Source: Galaxea fascicularis
Taxonomy: Eukaryota; Cnidaria; Anthozoa; Scleractinia; Euphylliidae
Direction: 5' to 3'
Assembly: GCA_948470475.1 (NCBI GenBank)
Contig: OX419341.1
Coordinates: 4,692,853 to 4,756,852, forward strand
Length of the DNA stretch: 64,000 nt
The translations under genes and the position numbers were made by a program. Below are positions 54,001 to 64,000 of the stretch, piece by piece. Below the pieces are notes generated by a model. The model did not search any database. It saw nothing but the letters and a program-made list of their open reading frames with translations, and was not told the origin of the DNA. How positions within the stretch are numbered: position 1 is the stretch's first letter; every line of letters begins with the position of its first letter.

Positions 54001-57000
54001 TGGTACTGCAACATGGCCGCCGTCATATTATACGTTTTATTTCAGATAGACGGGAACGTAGGTGAGCGGATTGTTTTCAAAAGATTTTTCTTAAAGATTA
54101 CTTCTTTTCGGAGCGGGAGCTATCTTTCTTGTGGGTAAAGTCATTTCTGCTGATGACCAGAACCAGATAGTTTTCTAAGCGTGCGAGATGAGCACCTCCG
54201 TTTTAACGAAAACCACTGGTCAGTACCTGGTTCTGGTCATGGCTGTCTAAGGACTGCTCCATATCAGTCGCACTCGCGCTGGACTCGGACTATATTTTAT
54301 TCAAGTGGCAGCGGTGCAGCCACTTAGATGTTAATGGTGAGAAAGTGTGTCATATAAAAGCAATGGGTTGTAGATGAATGTGGTGAAAGTTCCATGTAAT
54401 CTCGTACCCAGATTTCACTGTAGGTGTGACCGTGGGGATAACCTCCACGTGGACAGGGTGGAGTTATCGGCTATTTTGTTCGCCTTGCAGTTGTTTGTAC
54501 CTCCCTTTAATAGGCAAAGATAGATTCCGCTCGGCAGCTCTTGAGCAACTTTTTCAATTTTGAGCAACTTTTACCAAAACAACAATTTTTGATACATTTT
54601 GCCTTTTCAAATCAAACACCAGACGAAAAATCTTTCTTTTAGCACGATTTTCACCTTGTATTTTGGTGTTCTGTGGATGTCCTGTGGTGTATATTCCATA
54701 TATGGCTGTCCCGTTGGGTATCCTGTGTTAACATTCCGAATATTGAACAGCTACCTGTATTGCTGAAAGCAAAATGGCGGAAGCCATGCCAGAAAGCGAA
54801 GACCCTATTCAAATTGCTAGAGAAAATGGGGCAGAGATGACGGAACCTGAAAGCCTCAGTCATAGTCAGCCTCTTATTTGTTATAGTTTTCTTTCAAAAA
54901 TAGTAGCAGCTATTGTTGTAGTTGAGTTTGATACTTCAAACTCCCAATTCAATTGAAATTGTTGTTAAGACATCTCTAGCTCAGCCAATGGAAATGGATG
55001 TATTTTTTGACTCACTATGTTGCTATGCCAACAAAATGGCGGCCTAGTAAGTCTCTTTTTAATGCAACCATGTTGATTCAGTATAATTGCTTGATTTTTT
55101 GAAGCTGTTGAGTTTAGAAACTTGGTTCTTATCATTTTTCAATCAATCAGGCGACAAGATTGTGAATGAATATTTTTTAATGTGCAACTTTTTATATTTT
55201 GGGAGCAAGTTTTGAGCGTATTTTTGGGGAAACTTTTAAAGAATTCTTGAGCAGAATCTGTCTATGCCTACCGTTTAAGGGCTCTTCTCATGATCAAAAC
55301 GCTTGTACAATTATACAAGTAGGGAGGATGAGACTAAAGAGATTTACATGTTAATGCTGTGAAAGTTTTTAAATTTTGTGCGGATTCTCTCCTAGTGAAA
55401 TTGGCAGAGCGGATTACATTAGTCGGGTTATAGACGTCGATATCGGATTGGCCAATTTTTGTTTCAGCCCCTTGCTTAGAGGCGAGCTGGGTGGTTCATA
55501 CTGTTGGTTGTTTTGCCAGCGTTAACAATTAAAAGGATAGTAAATTTTTCTCTATATTGTGGAATCCATGCTGCAGTGGGGTGGATTTTTTTTGTTCAAA
55601 ATCTGGAAGTACAAAAAAATTAAATGCGTGGTTGTTCACCCTGTAAGGCAAACTCCAAGGGCTGTTCTCTAACAAATGAAATTGAAGATGAAAGGCATTG
55701 GCTATTTTCTTGTAATTTTTATTATAAGATTTGCTTAGAACTTAAAAACGAAATCAATTTTAAGTATGCTTTTTTTGATAATTTTGATCCTTACTCCAAA
55801 GTAATGGTAGTCTTTACAGCACTGGAGAAAAAATAAATGAAGGAATATTTCAAGTTAATTATAGTTTTGTTACTTCAACTAAATATTTCTGACTTAACAC
55901 TTCAGACACAAGTGAGGGTTATTTTATTTTTATTTCGGGTATTACCATCCAAATTTATGGTAATACCTAATAAATTGTCTTTGTTGTTGTTTTTTCCAAA
56001 GCCACTGCCATGATGGTTGTTTTGTTCTGGCCACCATCACACGTGTGACAATACTCGTCCCATGTTGTTGGAACACCAGGCCTCTCTTTCGTGCTTCCCC
56101 CCCCCCAAAAAAAAGTCGATGTTGATTGGCGGGCCAAAATATTTCTCCCGCAAAGTGGAATGAGGGAAGGGGGAAGGAGGGGAAGGGGGAAAGGGGAGAA
56201 GTTGCGATCACGTAACACCAGCATTGTGTAGATCTTTCGTCAACTGTTTCGACTGAATGTGTTTAGCATTGTAGATTTCTACGCTAAGGATGCATTGGAG
56301 CACAACCAGAACAATAATTCATTTTAGGTGAATAGCAGATCCGATTGTCTTGTTCTAGCGTTTCGAATAAGTTTTTTTTACAACAGAGTCGTGGAGGGGG
56401 ACAGGGGGGTGGGAGGCCGGGAAAATTGGGGCCGGAGGGGTAGGGGAGGCGGGAGAGAAATAAATACAAAATGCTGAATTACATTATTTATTGATACGTT
56501 AGAATACTATCAAAAACCAGAACCCAACAATGTTTTACAATATTATTTCATTTGCATTTCGTGTCCTCCGAAGCTTTACACAAAATTTTACATCCCAGCA
56601 CAAAAAAATTCGCGCTTGCGCTTACTTCTGGTAAAACTATAAACTCTTTCACTTTGGTTACGTATGTGAGACCCTGCACACCCAGATGTTATGGATCTTC
56701 CAACCGGAGTTGGTTTGCTGTGTTTTCCTCTTTATACTTCTGTGCACTAGGTGGAGTTGCCTGCGTTGTTTCGTCTTTATACTACTGTGCAGCAGGTGAG
56801 AAGTCAACCGACCCAAAACACCATAAACTCACACATGACTATACAATAGCCAGGAGGTAAGTGAATTTTATTTATCTGGCTTACATTTCATCAAAGTTTG
56901 GGAACAAAAGGTGCAAAATCCAGAATTTTATGACACATGTTCGTCGAGTCGCTTGACTCAATATCAACCGTTGCAAATTACCGTGAATTGCATGACGTCA

Positions 57001-60000
57001 GTGCGTGGCAACACACATAGATAGGGTGGTCTGCCTGTGACGTTTGCGGTTTTTTTTCTGTACTAGATGATGAGCTGTATGACATTGATCCTACACATTA
57101 AGAACATTTTCCTGAATTCTTGAGGGCGTTTGTCGCTCATTTACCGCAGTTTGCACTAGGTTAGGTAACAAATATTGTCGCGTCACGCTTTCAGAAAGGT
57201 ATATTACCACGGGCAATATTAATTTTCCAGCACTATTTCACTGTTCAGGCCAGTAAGACTGTTAAACTCTACTATGCTTATAAGTTGTCTAGGGAAAACT
57301 GAGTGGCCATGTACTAGGTATAGAGAACTTGAATCTTTAGGGATTGCCTTCAGTCAAGAGCCATAATGGGACAGACTGTTCCATTATGGCTCTTGCTTCA
57401 GTTGAGAACACGGCGAATGGATCGTGACATACATGTACAGTCTGGTAGTTAAATAATTAGTAAGTTTAGCTGTCACAAATTAAAGGCTAAAGGGTTTCAA
57501 AGGCTACTTAAACTTCATGGACGTTTGAAGCCAGATGCTGCGGTGGAAATGACCTCGCGACGACATTCGTTTGCAAATGCTGAAATAGTCACATGGATTA
57601 TCAAAAGGAGTCATGGTACATTTATAGCGAGCACTTTAGGCAGCTTGCTATTTTGGTCGAATGACTGTATTCATTTGTAAATTATGTCAGTTATGGATTG
57701 CTTGAGCATCCAACCATCAATGTGTTGTAGTTGTGCGTTTCCGGTATCTAAGGGGAAAAAAGAATTAATGTTCGTTTGAGCGTTGCGAATTAGAACGTAA
57801 CCGTCAATGGCTTCTGTCTTGTCGCTTACAGATGAGTGTTTGCACATAATTATTTCCTATCTTGATAACCAAAGTTCCTTCCTTAGTTTCGTTCTAACCT
57901 GCCAGAGATTCTTGCGAGTGATCAAAAACAAGAGAAGCGTGTTGAATACTACACTTTTACAAGCGAAAGCCGAGTTCTACATAAAGCGGTACATAGTCGA
58001 GATTGGCAATGATTACAAGAAGTTGTCGAAACTACAGGTCCTTCTTCGCGATTCTGCGCGGCTTACAAAAGCAAAAGGATTGATTACCTACGACAGACTG
58101 ATAGACGTTTGGCAAAACAGTGGTCCTGTGGCGGCTAAACTGTTCACGTGGATTTTGGGTGACGATTCGAGCAGAGAAGAATGCAAGCCAAGAGCAACTT
58201 GTTACACTAGAGAAAGAGTTTTAACTCTTCATTTACCTAACTGCAACGAAAACATGATGATCATAACGTCTTTCTTTGGCGATTTCTGCCCTTTATATGA
58301 TCTAGAAATAAGTATTCATGTATTTTGTGGAGATCTGGTCGTAAAATCCAACTATTTTGTGGCCCGATACACGCCTGAAGATTTCATGCACTGGAATGCG
58401 GAAGAAGTCAAACGTGCTGTGGAACCCATGAGGGACGTGATGGCACTGTTACAGAAAGAACTCGGCGCCACAGTCCCTCCAATCACAGCTCAGTTTTTCA
58501 TCTGGCTGTGTTTTTTGTTTCCAGATGGAGATGATGCTTTGGTTGAAAAACACAAGCTTAGATTCAAAGATTCTACAAAAAACACAAAGCCGTGCCATGC
58601 ATCTGCACAAGCTGCCATAGATCAGATCCTCCAGTATCAAGCAATTCCAAAAAATCTTAAAAGGCTACGGTCTGGATGGGAAACCAGTGACGACCAAGAA
58701 TCAAATGTTTCCACAATGATTGCCGAGACTGTTCATTTATTAGCTCAGAGGTCAGAAGCAAGGATCCTTGATAATCTGAGAAGCGATTCTGTAAGGTTTT
58801 ACAGCCTTGCAACTAACTACGTTTTAACGAAAACGTCAAAACAACTTCTGCTTTACTTATTACTGCACACATCTTTAGCAAAAAGTGATTATTGTGCTTC
58901 TTCTGTTGCTGAGAAGTGTGTAGCGAACAAAGTTTCCTTTAAGTGTCATGGTGGCAAAGTCTTGAAAGTGCGTGGGTTCATGTATGGGGACGGTGAAGCA
59001 CACCCTTCCTGGTTGGAAGTACAGTTAAAGTTCACCTTACCAGGTGGCAGAGTCATAAAGTTAACAGCTAGACATGAACCATTAGAAATTGAGAAGCTGA
59101 ATCCAGTGACGGAGCTGCTAAGGGAAAGTATCATTCAGAGTATGGGGGGAGATCAGCTTCCTAAAAATGGAAATCTCTTCACTGCTGCTTATTTTTTGCG
59201 TGCTCTGGAGTTTGAAGTCTCCTTCTTAGAAAGATCAAGATTTGATGACCTGATCAATTCAGAGGAAGAGGAGGGGGAAGAAGACGAAGACGAAGAAGAA
59301 GAAGACGAAGAAGAAGAAGACGAAGACGAAGGAGAAGAAGACGACGACGACGAAGAAGAAGAAGAGAAAACAGAAGGCGAAGAGGAAGTGGAGAATCAGC
59401 TGAGTTATTAGAGAAAAGTGATCAACGGTGATTGTGTTATGGCAAACTATGACCTAGTTGTTTACCTCCTCCATTATGTTCAGAAGATAAGGAGGAATCA
59501 AGGCATTTAGTAAAATGTTCCTTCCACATGCCAAGCCTTTGCATATCTGTGGGTGTGAGGTCCTCAAGGACCAAATCTGGTGGGAGTGGGAGCAGAGGGT
59601 GTTCACTCACGTTACCAGCGGCCATGTTGCTTTATTGAAACAAAAGAAAGATTTTGCACAAAAGTTGAGTTCAATTCTCAGAAGACTGGTTTACTCCTAC
59701 AACATGGGCACATTGACATCAAGTGAACAGTCTATACCTCACAATTTGTACAGCAGGCCAGGGCTTGACTCTAAAATACAATTATGGTACAAGTTTGATA
59801 GAACCTTTCAAATTATTACCCATTATAATCCATCAAATACCTTTGCTCGCACACCATTGGTCTAAACGCATCACGTCACTGAATACAAGGGAATATCCGG
59901 TGATATTCCCCAAATGCATGTTGCTAAAAGATATTTGAAGGATAAGAAAGACAATATCCTCCATTTGGCTTTCAAAAAATGCTTGGATATCTATTATCAG

Positions 60001-63000
60001 TTCCTTGAAGCTTACAGTTTTCCTTGAGGAAACTGTTTGCTTCTCAGAATTGATAACATCCGTAGACAAAATACCCGACCATATTTTGGCGCCAAGTGGA
60101 GAATGTTTGTTTAATATTGGATCAATCAGAACAGCTTGTTCTTATCTTGATGTTTCAGTCCATTTCATTTTCTTCTGTTTTAATTCACTCCTAATAAATG
60201 AAAGGCTTGATGATTGGCCTTAAATCCATTAGACTGGTTATTGTTCTACAACTGTAGGTCTGGTCTTACCTTTACCAAAAAGCTCAGGAAACAATATGAA
60301 TGATTTATTCTTTTGCTTGGGCTTTGAAATGAAACTGTTCACTTTTCACTACAGTTGTTGCAGTTTCAAACCAGCCTTTATAGTTTAATTTTCCAATCTA
60401 GGTATTCCAATCATACAGAAATAAAATTTATTGTAGATCTGTTTCTGACTCCACCATCAAGGGTGGAATTTGCAGTTAAGCTTGAAAATTACTTTAGGTA
60501 TAGCTAATGGAGAGGCTAGAGTGGATCTCTATCGAGTGTCAAAAGTAATTATTCAAATTACTGGTAAGTTTGGTTTTGCCTTGCTTTATTTCACTCAGTG
60601 ATCAATTAGCAATGCCTGTACTCATGTCTCTATCTCAACCAGTGAGAAGCAAAGGAAAACCACATGCCAGAACTGCCCAGCCGGACTGGTCATTTTGAAA
60701 ATGAAATCGGCTTCTTTTGATAGTTTTCGCTAGAAACCTATCACTGCTATGCAAAACTGATCTGGCTGGACCGTTCTGATTAATGGTGGAATCCTACAAA
60801 TAGTCCGGTTTGGCCAGCCAGTTCTGACTAATGGTAAGCACCCTTGCACAAACACATTTTCCTGTGCTTGTCACTTGCTACATGTGATAGCTTCATTGCA
60901 TTGTTTCCATCTTTTTCTTTTTCTTATAAAACAGAGTGATCACGAGAATTAGGCAGAGGATCCCACAAGATGGATTTATGTCATATTTTAAGTTCTCCCT
61001 ATTACGTCTGTAGGAAATACATGTGTGGAGGCAAAAAATGAGAAATTAATCAAATCTTTGGGTTTGAAGGGTTAAAGCAATATTTTTATATCAATGACTA
61101 ATCATTGGGTAGCAAAAAACAGGCTTACCAAGGTTTTTTATGCCATTAAATGGATTAAGTTTTGGAGAAATCCAAGGCAAAAGTTTACCAAACCTTGTGG
61201 TAATAATTTAGAATCACATATCCAAACTTCCTTCTTGACTGTGATTTACTTGGCTTTCTCTTCATGAATTATTGGATACGAGTATTAAGTGCCTTTTTTG
61301 TATTTTACGTACCTGTTTCATAATGGCGGCCAAACAAAATATTCCTTTTGTTTTCATGGTAATGAGCCTTAATAACCTCACTTGGATATTAAATGGAATC
61401 TTTGTTCTAAATTAAGGCTTGTAGGTCCAATTAATATAGACACCATAGAATAATAGAGCGTTTTCACTGACATGATCATGGCCATATTGAATTGGTTTAA
61501 CGAAACAAAAGAAAGTATTTGCATAAACATAGAGTTCAATTCCTAGAGGGTTAGCCTGGTACATGAACATGGCCTCTGTGACATCATGTGAAAACACTCT
61601 ATAACTCGGTGTTGTCTATAACATAAGCACATCCTGATGTCAATGCATGTGCAGCATCCATGGTTAGTGAGCTTATGCAACATGGCAGATCAGAAAAGAA
61701 CTGGACAACATTTAAAATGTCAGATCTTGTTCAGTCAATGAGCTTAAGAGCTAGTTAGTTACAGTACAAGATCAGAGGTTTAAATTACTGTCCTCTGATA
61801 GTTTACAACATTGCATTAATGAAGAGAAGCGAGGTATAAAAATTACAAGTGCAGAAGGGCCTTTAGGTATCTTAAACTTAATTTATGTAGTTGTATTGGA
61901 GCACCTCCATTACAAAGGGCTTAAGTTGCTTTCCTCAAAAAGTAATTGTCATGGTCTTCTCTGCATCCAGCCCATCCAATTGACAATTTCTTGTAAATAA
62001 CCAGTACTGAATAAAAAAGAATTACTAAATAATTTATCACTTATTATTTTCCAAAAAACCCTGATACATATAACGCTCATAAATTTATTATTTCCTAACA
62101 CAACATTCCATATGCTGTTAAACAAAATTATGCTTATAATTCAGCATGGCTTAACCTTGGCCCTCTTTTCTTTTTTTCTTTTTTCTTCTTGCTTTTCTTT
62201 GAAGCCTCTGCTTGTTTTTTCTTTTCGTTATTCAGTTCCTGTAAATAAAATAATAGTAGCAACAATGATGAGCAACATAAAGTAACATAGCTGCAGTTTC
62301 TGTAGTAAAATGTAAAATAATGTAATAATGGTACTACTGATTTTACATTTTATAAAATGTTGGAAGAATTACGTGCGCTGTGATTGGTCGAATCGAGTTC
62401 ATTATATCCCGATAAAGCACGCGCTCTACGTCACACGCGTGCACTGTTGAGTTATAATGCACGCTGCCTACATCACAAGCTCGTGCGCGAGCAAATAGGT
62501 ATGAAAGCTCGCTTAAATCTCCGACACATTTTATAAAAGAAATAAAAAACTTGTTCCTCGTACATTGTTGAGTTATATAAGCACTTGGGAATTTTTAAGA
62601 ACACTCGAGAAGTGCCAGAAGCACTCGCCTTTGGCTCGTGCTTCTCTAGGCACTTCTCTCGTGTTCTTAAAAATTCCCGCGTGCTTATATAACTCAACAG
62701 TGCACTCGGCGCGTTTTTTATTATTGACTGCTGATGAGTGGGACTTGCTTGCAATGCTCACTGCCATTACAAACATTTTTCTTCGTCCAGTGATTTAATT
62801 ATGAGTGAGTTCTATTATCATCTTGGAGATGACTGACTTGAGATAAAACACATACCTCTTACTAGCTGAGTTTGAGGTCTGTACTGTAAGTTATGGACCA
62901 AGTTTTTTCCCATTTGCTTATGGCCCAAGCGTAAAGCATGCTGGCCATTAATCAACAGGAAAAAAACGAGGATCCGTAACTCAGTGACACAGTACAGACC

Positions 63001-64000
63001 AAGAAAATGAGGTTAGTAGGATATTTATTATATCTCTGAGGTATTTAGTGGGCCGTACAGTGGAATACAGTCTGCAAAATTACCAATCACAGCATGCATA
63101 CTAAGGGACGGTTCATTATTTATGGGGATGACCGGGTCGGATAATTTGAAATAACTTTTCGTTTTTTTCCTAATGCCCGTCACACTATCACGTCAGAATT
63201 TCTAAGCCCGTCCTGATTTATTTTCAATTTTTCAAAGCCCGGTCAATGTAATTAATATTTAATTTGACGAAGAATTATGACAACGCATAAACAGTATAAA
63301 AGTCGCTTTATGTATTACAGCATGACTTGTTTAATAACAAATTGTTTCCGGCAATTTGGGTACATCGCAAGGAGATGATTCCGGTGGGACACAGCCTTTG
63401 AAAAGTACCAAATGTCACGAAAGAGATTAGTTGTAACCTGGAGCTATAGAATTCAGCTTATCATTAAATTACATTTCAATGGTGACAACCGGTATCAAAA
63501 TACGCTTGCGTTCGCAGGCTACATTAAAATCAAGCAACGTTCGTAAATTGAAAATATAAGTGGTTGATGCCGAAAACTTGACCTATTTACAAGATTTTTA
63601 ATCTATACTTAACAGTACCAGAATCAGTAGGCCTTGGCGTAGATGCAGGTGTCAATGATTGTTTGATGATTAAATCATTCGTCTCTTCTCAAAAACATCA
63701 CAACGATGATCAAAACACTTTAATTCGTACAAGTACCTTGGTACGTTGCAACATTCTCAGCACCCAATCGTCTCGTTCAACCCGCATTAATTTGCATACG
63801 ACCTTTATTTTCGCGAAATATGGGCATTGTTTTTCCACAGTCACTGAGTACGTTCTCTGTACGTCGCGACAGAATCTGGTCGCCTTTATTGGTTCGTTGC
63901 ATTTGTATTTGTTGCAAATATGCATGTATTAAACTTTCATAACGCTGAAGCTTGGAAGTACACGTTTTACAAGTAGTTAAGGTATATATTTTTCAGCATA

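Overview
This window is nuclear DNA from an animal, most likely an anthozoan cnidarian such as a stony coral. That placement is inference. It rests on AT-rich intergenic DNA, short exons with GT-AG introns of 0.1 to 4 kb, metazoan protein families (a KLF zinc-finger factor and mitochondrial acylglycerol kinase), and a dense load of tRNA-derived SINEs, non-LTR retrotransposons and hairpin MITEs. There is no bacterial operon structure, rRNA gene or CRISPR array.

Layout, left to right. Positions 1-5.3 kb hold no gene I can support. A tRNA-derived SINE split by a palindromic MITE lies at 5.66-6.2 kb. A decayed non-LTR retrotransposon on the minus strand fills 6.7-10.26 kb. It sits inside an older repeat and was itself hit by a palindromic element carrying CRE-like sites. 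A Kruppel-like factor gene (KLF6/7-type fingers) runs on the minus strand from about 21.18 kb down to its stop at 14.806 kb. The acylglycerol kinase gene (AGK) runs on the plus strand from 25.348 to 36.078 kb. I could chain 15 coding exons in consistent phase to an intact 419-residue protein. Its large second intron holds a foldback transposon with a second element nested inside it, then another long-TIR element with a nested SINE.

From 36 to 42 kb there are only repeats. From 42.2 to 51.4 kb the plus strand carries an unrecognised multi-exon gene. Five phase-0 exons encode a 158-residue C-terminus, and weaker candidate exons lie upstream. One of its introns is filled by a 139-bp tandem satellite, and a roughly 44-bp minisatellite lies just upstream. 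From 53.8 to 56 kb there are TIR elements and a LINE fragment. A single-exon gene at 57.807-59.411 kb encodes a 534-residue protein with an F-box-like start and a very acidic tail. The last kilobases are repeats plus a lysine-rich terminal exon on the minus strand near 62.2 kb, whose gene continues beyond what I can trace.

The genes do not form a pathway. The KLF and AGK genes are divergently transcribed, about 4.2 kb apart. The same 332-bp TA-flanked MITE, whose termini contain a YY1-like core, lies just upstream of the AGK start and downstream of the KLF stop. The most interesting material is the layered transposon structure, the foldback element, the regulatory motifs carried by MITEs, and two unrecognised genes.
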